Shown here one piece after another: positions 1-11,900 of a DNA stretch of 64,000 nt; the stretch's first letter is position 1; the number at the start of each line of letters is the position of its first letter. Under the pieces are notes generated by a model. That model searched no databases, was not told the origin of the DNA, and was given only the letters and a program-made list of their open reading frames with translations. Source of the DNA: Linnemannia elongata (Eukaryota; Mortierellomycota; Mortierellomycetes; Mortierellales; Mortierellaceae); NCBI GenBank assembly GCA_036320915.1, contig JAXBDG010000011.1, forward strand, positions 332,501 to 396,500, written 5' to 3'. The position numbers and the translations under genes are program-made.

Positions 1-99
1 GGAGCTGGTGGTCGTTGACGAAGGCGTGGCGACGTAGAGCGATTGAGTCTTGGCTGCCCTTCGTTCTGCCTTCTCTGCGGCTGACCTTCCTGATAGCAT
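1..99 (-). CDS. 5' end of an unrecognised gene running off the left edge
   Basis: On the minus strand an ATG at 99-97 opens 33 codons that stay open to the window edge. The peptide begins MLSGRSAAEKAERRAAKTQS and continues into a Ser/Thr-rich stretch. The alternating Ala/Arg/Lys/Glu start and the C/G-ending codons look like real coding sequence rather than chance. Too little is visible to name a family. It is transcribed in the same direction as the AAA+ ATPase gene that ends at 1557, with a 1.46 kb spacer between them. An antisense reading frame (15-380, plus) overlaps it but has a low-complexity Glu/Lys/Arg composition and is less convincing. Confidence 0.5.
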   Translation of the reverse strand, partial: MLSGRSAAEKAERRAAKTQSLYVATPSSTTTSS

Positions 100-1556
100 C
101 CCGGAATAACTATCGACGTGTAACTGTGATTGTAGTTGTTGCTGTAAGGCGTGTAAGGAGACACCAACTGCTTTGCTCTCTGGCTGAGTACTTTGTTTTA
201 TTTCAAGAAGGAAGGAATGGGAATGAGGAATCGAAAGAAGAGAAAAGGAGCAGCGAAGAAGGTGGAGATGGGAATGAGGAAACAAAGAATAGAGAAGAGA
301 AGACAAACAAAAGGCGAAAGGAAGGAGGGCAGGGAAGGAGTGTCGTCTCTCTGCTGTCTTTGTATGCAGTCGATGGTTAAAGTGCGACTTTTTGATCAAG
401 TGGACACAACAATTGACCCCTGGATTTGAGCAACCAGCCCTTGCCTTTGTCTCATTGCGCATAAGGTGTCACCTCACTTATGTGTAAAGGCACGCAGATG
501 ACGTACAAAATACAAAGGACAAAAGAAATAAAGGGGGCCAGAAGCAGAAGAGGAGAGACACATCCTTGTCCACAACAACAACAAGTCTCAGGGTCAGGTC
601 ATTCTCCACAATACCCATCATCGATCCGTTGGGGGTTAATTAGTAGAGGGAGGGTGCGTGTGGATTAAGGACCTGGGTGTTGCTCCAGGGGTTTGAAAGG
701 CATGCATCTATCAATTGGAATGTCCATTCCAACGATTGTTCTCCAAGGTAATCAAAAGGAGCACAACGCGGTCTGAGGTTTGACCACAAAAGCATGGCAA
801 GCAATAAAGTAGCACTTCAAGATGATTTACATATTACATCAACGACGCCACCAAATATGTAACTTTTCACATTTTTGAGCCATGATTTTATCTAACCCCC
901 AGTTGTTAACGGTCTTTCATTTTTTATTGATCTGCGCTTTTTTTTAACATTGGCGGCATGCGATCCGTGATTCAGGCGATACCGAACGCTCTGCCTTTTT
1001 CTTTTTTTTTTTCTTTTCAGTACTGCTGGTGCACTACTTTCTTTCGTCTCTTGTTTGGACCGGATTTGTTGAACAGAACCCTTTCGTACTCTTAACACGC
1101 AGGCAGTTGGCGTTTTGTTTTTGGTTGCCAGGTAGGGGATTAGAGGAGTTGACATCGTAATCGAACCTTGCTTTTGACATTGCGGGTAACGATCCGTCAA
1201 ACGTATAAGGTTATCCAGAGTTGCTAAAAAAAACTGTTTATTGTTAGGATGGCACGGTAGTGAAAAGGCCCAAAAAAAACAAGCTTGCGCGTCTGAAATA
1301 AAAGGCGAAAGGCTGGAGAGTCTTGTGCTCATGATGAATGCTGGTGCATTTCACGCCTTTTTTCAGTTTTTCATCTACAGTATCACTCTCATTGGCAATT
1401 CTCTCGGCATTTTATCATGGTTTCTGGGCATGAGTGGCGTTTTGCCATCATGCAAGGGTGGAGAATAGCAAATTACAGTGAATCTATATCTTTTTTTTTT
1501 CTGGCTGTACAAAAATAAAACTACAATATCTAAAACCCTTCGCGCCAACTCAAATT
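100..1556. other. Spacer without a recognisable gene
   Basis: No frame here gives a recognisable domain or a convincing spliced gene. It should hold the promoter of the leftward gene starting at 99 and the 3' flank of the ATPase gene. Short T-runs occur at about 1000-1013 and 1491-1500. The 146-codon minus frame at 892-1332 has low-complexity Lys/Arg content and no family signature. Confidence 0.5.
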
Positions 1557-4500
1557 CTATAGCTGCTTGCTTTTGTTGGCGGTACCAGGGTCTACATCAA
1601 ATCCTAGGCTCTTGATGGCCTTACGCCGTCCCTTTCCACCATCACCATACAACCCATCCCATTTTCTCAATTCAGTCAGACTCTCCATGTTCTCAGAGCA
1701 TGAAGGTGTGATTTGTGCCAGGGCCTTGTCGAAATGCCTCTTATGGATCACACGCGTTGCCGCTGTCGTCTCTGCAGCCGAGGTTAAAAGGGATGGTGGT
1801 GCTGGTGCGGTGATCTTGGCGATGGCCTCCTGCTTGTACTGGTTCAGAAGGGGCGAAAGATCCAGAAGCTTATCATTCTCCTTGGCATCCTTGTCCTTGT
1901 CACTCGCGACTACCACCGATGCATCAGGCACAAATTCGTCCTCAGAACCAGCATCACCGCCCTGAAGCGCCTTGACTTCTCCTTCAACAACCTCACGAAC
2001 AGATGCCAAAGCAGCCGAGACACACAAGTTCTTAAGATCGCTTCCCGAGAACAAAGCCGTCTTCTTGGCAAGCTCCTTGACATCAATACCCGCATCCAGT
2101 GTCTCCTGACCCAAATACACATTCAAGATCTTCTCTCTCGCCTGTTCTGACGGCAAATCCACCAGGATCCTCCGTGGCAATCTTCTCAAAACGGCATCGT
2201 CCAACTCAAAGGGTCGGTTAGTCGACGCCATGACCACAATCCCGTTGTTCTGACCACTCGACCGAAGACCATCCCACTCAACCATAAACTGGTTCAAAAT
2301 CTCGCGTTGACTTGAATGTCCGCCGCTACCTCCACCACCAGCGCCTCCAAGACTGCGAGCCCTGAAAATAGAATCGACCTCATCCAGGAAAATAACACAG
2401 GGAGAGAGTTTACGGGCCAGACTGAACACCGCCGAGACGTTCTTCTCGCCCTCGCCAACATACATGTCAAAGATATCAGACGCCTTGATCTCGAGCATCC
2501 TGGCGCCAGATTCCTTGGCAACAGCTTTGGCTAGCAAGGTCTTCCCCGTTCCTGGAGGGCCAAAGAGGAGTAATCCTGAGAGGAATTCATTCTGGAGGAG
2601 TCCTTGTGAGAAGAGCTGAGGGCGGATGAGGGGCAGGGTGATCATGGTCTGAAGGGCGTTAACCGTCTCTGCAGGCGTAATCGTGTTCTTGAACGTCGTT
2701 TTGATCTTTTCTACTCAGCGACAACATAATTAAGACTGTTAATTTAACTAGATCTCCCATTGTAGAGACCACGATCAAACAGAAACACTCTGGCCAAATA
2801 AATTACCTGGGTCGACAATGCTGCCGAGCAGCTTGCGCTCGTATCGGTTACAGTCCTCAGCTCGGACCAAGGGTTTGACCACAGGCGCCTTCTTGTTACC
2901 GGTCCAATCCGACGTCGCAATCGCCTTCCGAAGCCTAGCATTCTCGTTCGACGTCTCCAACGCTCCTCTAAAATGGCTCTCCGACAGCACCGCGGCCTTC
3001 ATAGTACCGGCACCCTCTCCTCCTCGTGCCTCCAAATCGCTCAAGTACAGGGCTCCAAGAGCGTTCGAGATGACCCTGTACACCTCACCAAAGCCCCAGA
3101 CCTCCTTGTCGATTCCACGAAGCGATCCAAACGCCTGCAAAGGTGACTCTGACTCTGACAGGATGCCTCCTCGGAACTGAAGGACCGCAAGCAGGTTACG
3201 ACTGTTGACCTGCTTGATTCTCTCTGCTTTGTCCTGCTTCAGCTGCTGCGCATTCTCAAGTGCGTACCGCTGCTGAGTTTCTCTGTCGACTGGGTGAGTA
3301 AGGCTTCCTGTTTCCATCCTTGCTGTCGTGGTCGAAGCAGGGTGTGGAGCGACAAAGGGGGGGATAGAGATATGGTGAAAGGTCTGCGTCGGTCCTGGGA
3401 AGTTATCGTATGGAAGTAATGAAAGCGACATGGAAGAGGTATTAAGTCCCATAGCAGAGCGACCAGAACCCGCCGACGTCGGCGATCTCAGTTTCTGGAG
3501 GATGGTAACCAGGGACATCTCCTTAGTCCCTTCTGTATCATCCGAATAGGCGTCTCCGTGATTCCGGCCGTCCAAGAATCCTCCATCGCCGCTGCTTTGG
3601 TCGTCCTGTATGGCTGTCAAGAGTGAGGGAGAATGTCCTGCAACGACCATGATATTATGACCAGCCTTGCGGAGAGTGAGTACTGCGCTGGTCAGGGAGG
3701 GTATCAAAGTAGAGCCGAGGGAGGTATGAATAATATCGGCAATATCCCTCAGGAACAAGATCTTGGGTGCTGATGTTTTCGCTGGGGTATTTCCGAATCC
3801 AGTCGTCGTCCTTGTCGCCGCTGCTGCTGTTGGTTTCAACGATGCTGACGATGTCTTGGGTTCGGCAAGTAGGAGGGCCGTCCAGAACTTTTCAAACTTC
3901 TCCTTGAGGGAGAAAACAGAAGATGAATGTCCATGACGACCGCTACTGCTTCCATGGCGCCCCTTGGAAAATATCCTGGAGTCTACAAATACGGCGGTTG
4001 GGGTACTGTCACGCTCGTTGTCGTCCTGGTCATCATCATCGTCCATATTGTCCTGAAAGTCATCGTCAGAGCTGCTATCCTGGTCCTCTAGAAACTCGAT
4101 TGGGATGGGCGATGACACGAAAGGATTGAATCCACGGGCGAAGAAATCCACCGGCCAAGGGATGCCTAATTAATTTCCACACACAACGACAGACGGGTCA
4201 GCCACAGCTTTTAATTAGATGCCAACGCGTCATTTCTAATGCGGATAAACAAAAGCAAAAAGTACCTGTGCCCTTGCTGTTGAACATATCAGAGGTGAGC
4301 TCCATGAGGTCCTGGATGTCGATGGTGATCACACTGGCGCCGACCTTCCTTGCTGCGACCAGAGTGATCGCCTCCAGCATCTGTGACGACCCCTCCGAGG
4401 GTGAGCTGAGCAAGACATTGTTGTGTCTGGCTGGCATCCTATGGATATGTGCCTGAGGTCCTGCGGGGGACAATAGACATGATGCAATCGTATTCAGAAC

Positions 4501-5046
4501 CTCATCCTGAACGCTCTGGTGGATATGATAAGGGAGGCTGGCGAAGGTATTCTTGTTGTCGATTGATAGTGACAAAGCTGGGTGATAATGGGTGGTTAAG
4601 AACGACTCTGGGATTGAGGGGACGTAGACCTTGGTCGTTGGATCTGTTGCGAGAGACGTCCGACCAGTTGCACGACCGATCGCACGCTGTAATTTCGCCC
4701 GACGCTTCGCCAAGGCCGACGCTGCTGATCCTGCTCCTGTTGCTGGCTGCCGGGTTGAGGAAGGGGAGTCTACTGTACTTCCTGCCGTCTCTTTGTTGCT
4801 GTTAGAGTCGGGTGTCATTTTTGGTGTAGCGTCGCTAGAGGGTTCGGGCACAGCTGCAGCCGTGAAGAGTCGTGTTGACTGATGGATATGCCTTGAGCGA
4901 ACGGACCGAGCGGCATTGAGAGACACAGTAGCACGGAGCGGCCAGTGGTCGAGAGGTACTGAATGCAGTGTCCGCAGTAACCGTTGAGCTGATCTCTTGT
5001 CTTTGAGTGCTGTCCTTGAGGATGCCGCTCTGATCAGCGACAGCAT
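1557..5046 (-). CDS. Mitochondrial AAA+ ATPase (Msp1/ATAD1-like AAA module)
   Basis: Three exons, 5046-4266, 4165-2807 and 2713-1557, join in frame to about 1,098 residues; both introns (100 and 93 nt) are GT-AG. The N-terminus is rich in Arg, Ser and Ala with almost no acidic residues (about residues 1-70), typical of a mitochondrial presequence. The C-terminal third is a single AAA+ module: Walker A GPPGTGKT at about 765-772, Walker B VIFLDEVDS about 60 residues on, sensor STNRP, and the LRRLPRRI arginine-finger segment typical of the Msp1/spastin/katanin (meiotic) clade. ATP hydrolysis by this clade drives remodelling or extraction of proteins. The long middle (about 260-713) has an acidic Asp/Ser stretch and no family I know. 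Substrate is unknown. It is much longer than Msp1 (about 360 residues), so it is a fungal relative, not Msp1 itself. Confidence 0.85.
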
Positions 5047-5574
5047 GATGGGAGGAAGGTGAATGCGAGGAGTGAGTTTGTGGATGTGTCCTGACTGTGG
5101 AATGTATACTCTTGTGTTGTACCGATGTAGTTATGATGGTCCAAGCGAGTCAATGGTTGTCGGATCGAGAGGAACAGGATTCGGTTCTTTCTTTTTTTGT
5201 GGTCGGTCGGGTCTTATTGCTGAGAAATTGTTGCCACCAACAGCACAAACAAGTCACTTTTATCGGTGAGTCTGTCAGGAACAGTAAGTAGTTGACGCGT
5301 AGACCAGGCGGATGACTTTCAGGCACAGGGTTTGCCTTCAGCCAGGGGGGTAAGCCGGCAAAGAAAGGGGTATATGTATGTTGTCATCATCATCACACAA
5401 AGGATACATATAGAAAATGATATGATGTAGAAGGCTGGTCAAGTCAGACTGAAATGAATTACAAAAAGTAAAATAATAATACCCGTGCCGCACGCACGCA
5501 TGGTTCACATTTTTCAGGCCCAGAGGTGCAGCGGCTGACATGACATGGCCCAACTAGCCCCTTTATTTTCTGAA

Positions 5575-6110
5575 GTATCTTCTCACTCCACCTGACATTC
5601 GATCCATCCCCTTCTTCTTCGTCCTCTTCTTCTTGGGGCTATTGTGCGTGGGGGCATCAGGAGAGGAAGGGTCTCTCCCTCCCCTTTCGTTTCTCTTACT
5701 TTTTCATTGTCTACTCACTCCACCACATTTCTTCTCTTCCTTTCTCTTCTTTTCTTTCTTTTCTCTTTTTCTCCTCTTTTTTGTAGAAAAGAATCATATT
5801 CCCCAATTCCTCACTTTCACTTTCTCTTTCTCTCTCTCGCCCTCTCCCATTTATCACATACCTCGCACTACCAAACTCTCTTTTTGCTTCCCAATAACGC
5901 TTTTTCACATTCACAAACAAAGAGAAAGCACACTCACATTTCTTGTTAATATCCCACGCAGCTACCACTCGACAAGGCCATCGTTTTTTTTTTCTAATAC
6001 TTAACTCTTCCGTCAACACAACAAGCAACGAAACCCACACAGGAAACCTGAAAACCAACCAAACAAAGCAAGCACCAAGACAGGAATCGCAAAAGGAGTT
6101 GACAAAGAAG
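5575..6110 (+). promoter_or_regulatory. CT-rich leader and promoter of the myosin gene
   Basis: This stretch is almost pure C/T on the plus strand from about 5575 to 5945, then turns A/C-rich up to the ATG at 6111. Similar CT-rich leaders precede the starts at 19799 and 29692. Pyrimidine-rich leaders are common upstream of highly expressed fungal genes, but no defined factor site is claimed. The region between 5047 and 5575 separates two divergent genes and shows nothing else. Confidence 0.4.
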
Positions 6111-8836
6111 ATGGAGGACTCGATCATATTCCCGCGATCGACTTCATACAGGGGACTTGCAGTCGATGCAGTCGCACAGGCGGCGTTTAATGAAAAGAAA
6201 TGGGTCTGGGTTGAGGACAAGGAGGAAGGATATATTGCCGCCTGGATCTCCCAGGAGCAAGGTGATCAGGTCCAAGTTCACCTCAACAATGGACTGGTAC
6301 GTGCCTGTTTTTGTTATTGTTTTCGTTTTGAATGTGATGTAGGGGCATATGTGAACGTGAGTACCCAGAAAAGTATCAATGTTGTAACAATTGGAATTTT
6401 TACCGCGCCACGCCATGTCAATGCTATGTCATGCATTCGCGTATGGGTTTGGCACTTTCCCTCCGTGCGAATATAATCAAAATAGGTAAAGACAGTGAAC
6501 ATCAACCAAACGGGCAAGATGAACCCTCCAAAGTTCGACAAGGTCGAGGATATGGCAGATCTGACATACCTCAACGAGGCCTCTGTTATCCATAACCTCC
6601 GTCTTCGCTACCACTCCAACTTGATCTACGTAAGTTTTTCCTTCCCTCTTCTCTTGTTCTTTTCAGGGAATCACAGCTGTGCAACCGAGAGCCATACTTG
6701 TGCACCATGCTCAATTATGTTATGGTACTTTCTTCTGTATGTTTGTCCAATAGACGTATTCGGGACTCTTCTTGGTGGCAGTGAACCCATATCGCAAATT
6801 GGGGATCTACACCGACGAGGTTGTGCTCTCGTACAAACACAAAAAGAGGCACGAGATGGCGCCTCATATCTTTGCCGTCTCTGACGCAGCCTACCATGAC
6901 ATGCTCCAGGACCGCGACAACCAGTCCATTCTCATCACGTACGTTTCTGTCTTTTCTTTCCTTTTGTTACTGCATATGACACCATATGTTCTAAACAACA
7001 GGCACTAACTGGCTTTGTTTTCTTTACCCCTGGTTGTTTATGATCACGATGGGTGCGGGTGTTCGGCATGTAAAATCTTACACTAACAAAAACAAAAAAA
7101 AATAGGGGAGAGTCGGGTGCCGGAAAGACAGAGAACACAAAGAAGGTCATCCAGTACTTGGCATCAATTGCTGCAGACAAGAATCACAAGATTGGTCGTC
7201 TTGAGAGCCAGATTCTCCAGGCTAATCCTATCCTCGAGTCCTTTGGAAACGCCCAAACCATCCGCAACAACAACTCCTCCCGCTTCGTAAGTTTTTCTTT
7301 CTTGCCTGCTCTTCTTCCTTCGCCTATGCGCTGTGTTTTGAACGAGAAACGTCGACTGACATGCACCTGTATGTGCTTTATATGTACCTTATGGCAATGT
7401 AGGGAAAGTTCATTAGGATCGAGTTCACGTCGTCGGGGCACATCGCAGGAGGCAACATTGAGCGCTATCTGTTTGAGAAATCCCGCGTCACCTTCCAGAC
7501 ACCCCAAGAGCGCAACTATCACATCTTTTACCAGCTCCTCGCCGGAGCCCCCGCCGACCTCAAAAGTAAGCCTCCTCCTTCCTCTTTGTTCTTCTTTGCT
7601 CTACCTTGCTCCACCTTTTGCTTCTGTATGCGTAGCATCGTGCAATGGCTGTTCTTTTTGTTTTTTTCTTTGTGCGCATTTTCGACTGTACCTTGAAAGT
7701 CATGCTTATTTGTAATTCCCATCGTGATCTGTCTGACCCCCTTTTTTTCTGAAATTCTCATATCCACCGGCGCTTTTTATTACTTTTTTTTTTACTTTTC
7801 ACCAGAAACGCTGTTGTTGGATGGTGGACTGCGCGACTATGGGTACGTCAAGAACTCGAACCACGTCATCCCTGGTGTCGACGATGGCGAGGATTACCAG
7901 CTCCTTCTTGTAAGTGTTCTCTTTCGGCTTTCTTCACTATGGCAATGTATTTTGGTCTTTTTGGTTGTGTGTGAACCTTAGGAACATGTAGATATTCACT
8001 ATCTCCTCTTTCTCTATCCCACCCAAAAACACAAAAAAAAAGGAATCCATGGATGTGATGGGGTTCACGAAACAAGAACAGCACAACCTCTTCCGCGTTA
8101 TCGCCGCCATCCTGCATCTCGGAAACATCTCCGTCACCCAGGACAGGTCCGACCAAGCTCAACTCAAAGATACCTCCATCGCAGAAAAAGTCTGTCATGT
8201 CCTTGGAATTCCTCTCTCTGACTTTGTCAAGGGATTGTTGAAACCAAAGGTCAAGGCCGGAAGGGAGTGGGTGGTCCAGGCGAGGACGGATCAACAGGTG
8301 TTGTACTCGATTGAGGCGTTATCGACGGCGTTGTATGAGAGGATGTTTGATTCGATTATTGGACGGATTAACCAGGCCATTGATACACCCGGAAAGAAGT
8401 TTACGACGTTCATTGGTGTCCTCGATATCGCTGGTTTTGAGATCTTTGAGGTAACTTCAGTCTCTATTGTTCTGCCTATGCTTGTCTGTCTGCAATGCTG
8501 TGCCTTTTTTCATTTATTGTGTTGTCTAACCTAAAAATCAATTTCACCTCTACCCCCCATACGATCCAAAAACAAACAAAAAAAAATAGGTGAACAGCTT
8601 TGAGCAATTGTGCATCAACTACACGAACGAGAAGCTGCAACAATTCTTCAACCACCACATGTTCATCTTGGAACAAGACGAGTACAAGCGCGAGAACATC
8701 GAATGGCAGTACGTCGATTTCGGTCAGGACCTCCAACCCACCATCCAGCTCATCGAGGATTCCAACGTAAGCATAATTTTTTTTTGTTTCTTCATCCCAC
8801 GAGCAATTGGGTATCTGTTTTACTCTTTTGTTGCCC

Positions 8837-8906
<70 letters not shown>

Positions 8907-11900
8907 CTTCGTCGTACTGACATCATCCTTCATTTTTGATTGCGTGTAAAAAAATGATAATTTTTAGCCGATCGGTATTCTGTCATGCCTGGATGAAGAA
9001 TGTGTGGTCCCCAAGGGTACCGACAAATCCTTCCTCACAAAACTTACCACCCTCTGGAAGGGCAAATCCGACAAATACGAAGCACCCCGGTTCCAAGAAG
9101 GATTCATCCTTCACCACTACGCCGGAAAAGTCGAATATAACACCGACGGTTGGCTCGACAAGAACAAGGACCCCCTCAACGAGAACATTACTCGCCTCCT
9201 TGCTCATTCCTCAGAAAAGTATATCGCCAGCTTGTTTGGGGATTACTTGGTGGAGGAGGAGGATTTCACGGTGAGGGGACGGGCCAAGAAGGGTGCGTTT
9301 AGGACGGTGGCTCAGAGGCACAAGGAGCAGTTGAGGTCGTTGATGGATCATTTGTATGAGACCCGGCCGCATTTTGTTAGGTGTATTTTGCCCAATGAGG
9401 AGAAGCGTGCAGGGAAGATTCATGTGCCATTGGTGTTGGATCAACTGAGGTGTAATGGTGTCTTGGAGGGAATTCGTATCTGTAGGGCTGGATTCCCGAA
9501 CCGGATTCTGTTTGCGGAATTCAGGCAACGGTACGAGATCTTGAGTCCTGGGTTGATTCCGAGCGGATACATGGATGGGCGGGTTGCGGCACAGACGTTA
9601 CTGGAGGGTTTGCAGATGGATAAGTCTCAGTACCGTGTCGGAACCAGCAAAGTCTTTTTCCGTTCCGGTGTCGTAAGTTTCCCCCTCCCTTTTCTTTACT
9701 TGTCCTTGTTTTCGTTGACATTTGTTTGGATGTGCATATGTCTGAGAGAACACAAGCCATTGACACTCTTGTCGTTTTTTTTTTTTTTTTTTGTGTTTTC
9801 TTTTATTTTTCTTACAATAACCCTCCTCTAGTTGGCAGAGCTGGAAGATATCCGCGATCAAAAGCTCGCCCAAATCTTCACAAAATGCCAAGCAGTCTGC
9901 CGAGGCTACCTCGCCCGTCGCCACCTCAACCAAAAGATCGACCGTGCCAAGGCCATAAAAATCATCCAACGCAACGCACGAGTCTACGTCCAACTCCGAG
10001 AATGGTCCTGGTGGAAGATGTATGTCCGGATCAAACCCCTCCTTAACGTGACTCGTGTTGCGGAAGAACTTCGAGAAAACCAGGAGAAGGTGAGGATGTT
10101 GGCCGAGAAGCAAGAACAGGAGGCCGAAGCGAGATTGAAGTTGGAGGAGGCCTCGAGGGCTCATGAGGATGAGAAGGCAAGGTTGGAGGAGTTACTGCAG
10201 ACGGAAAGGAGGTTGGGAATTGATAATGAACAGATTCTGATAAGAACTCAGGCTAGGGCGGCAGAGTTGGAGGATCGGGTGAAGGAGATTGAGGGGGAGT
10301 TGGCGGTGACTGAGGCTCAGTTGGAGGAGCTGACGTTGGCCAAGAATGAGGCTACCTTGCAGGCGACTCAGTTGGAGGAGAAGGTTGCTCAGCAAGGAGA
10401 GGCTATTGAGAGGCTGGAGAAGGAGCGGTCGTCTAAAGAGATTGAGCTCAGACATGTCCAGACTGCCCGAGATACCGATATGGCGTCCGTCCAGAAACTC
10501 GAGGCGGAGAAACATAGCCTGGAAGCCCGACTTGAGGAGCTGCACAAGGAGGTCGATGACAAGAACCTGGAGCTTGAGCGAGTCCGGTTACGATTGAAGA
10601 ATTCGATCGAGGAGCTCGAGAGCAAGATTGAGACGGTCGAGTCGGAAAAATTGACCTTCAAGAACAAGCATATGGCCGCTGAGGCTGAGCTCAAGCAGGC
10701 GAGGGAGCAAGCCTTGGAGCTTGGTCGGACTTGTGCGAACCAGGAGAAGCAGATCCAGGACAAGTCGAACCGGTTGTCGGCGTTGGAGACTGAGCTTGAG
10801 CGTGAGAAGACCAGCGGAGAGAAGTCTCGGCGGGATCTTTTGGTCAAGCTGCAGCAGAACGAGGAGGAACTCGAGTCTGAGCGCCATGAACTTGCTAAAC
10901 TGGAAAAGTTCAAGTCCCGTCTGGAGGAACAACTGGACGAGATGAAACGAACTCTGGAGGCCAAGGGCGATGAAGAGACCAAGCACACCGAGCTCCAACG
11001 AATGCGCGAGACAGAACTCGACCGCCTCAAGGAAGAGATCCAATCTCTGCAATCCGAACTCGAGGAAGGGCGAAAGAAGCAAGCCGCCCTCGGCGAGCAG
11101 TACCGTCAAGAAGTCGAAGTCCTCTCCCAAGAGAACGCCGCTGTGATGGCAGACAAGCACGGCCTGGAGAAGAAGTTGGAGGATATGGGCAACCATGTCG
11201 AACGTCACCTGCAGCTGGTCGATACCTGGCAAAAGTCCCTCAAGCAGACCACCAGTGAACTCCAAGTCTCCCGGAACCGTGAGGCTGAGTTGGAAGGAGC
11301 GTTGGATCAAGAGCGTCTGACCAAGGAGAGCTACCTCCGCCAGTTGAGTACTGCCAACTCGAGGAACGATGACACCAATGAGCGGTTGGTCCGATTGGAG
11401 CGCGACAAGGCCTCGAACCAAAAGCAGATCGATATGCTCCGTGAGGAACTCGAGGAAGAGACCCAGCGTCGCAAGGTCGCTGAGTCTGGCCGTCGCGAAC
11501 TCGAGATGGAGTTGGAGGAGCTGAGACGACTCCGGGACGAGGATGAGGTCTGTAAGGCTGAATTCTCACAGAAGACGTCTACTCAGGCCGCCGAGCTGGA
11601 TGAGCTCCGGTTCAAGCTCCAGAACGAGGCCCTTGAGCGGAACACAGAACTCGAGGAGAGCAAGCGCCGTTTGGAAAAGACGGTTGCGGAACTCCAGGCC
11701 CGCCATGAGGAGATGTCGTTGACGTCCAGTAACGTCGAAAAGTCCAAGGCCCGCCTGACAGCTGAAGTTGAGGATCTTCGTCATGAACTCGAGCGTGACC
11801 ATGCGGTTGCCAGAGCTGCCGAGAAGATGGCCAAGGCGACCGAGATCCAATTGTCACAAGTCAAGGAGCAGGTCCAAGTCGAGCGTCACCACCGCGAACT

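Noticed and set aside
892..1332. 146-codon minus-strand frame
   Set aside because: Low-complexity Lys/Arg content with no domain or splice context.
5633..6004. Ser/Phe/Leu-rich frames upstream of myosin, and similar ones at 19236-19796 and 29417-29851
   Set aside because: They come from CT-rich leaders that lack purines and hence stop codons.
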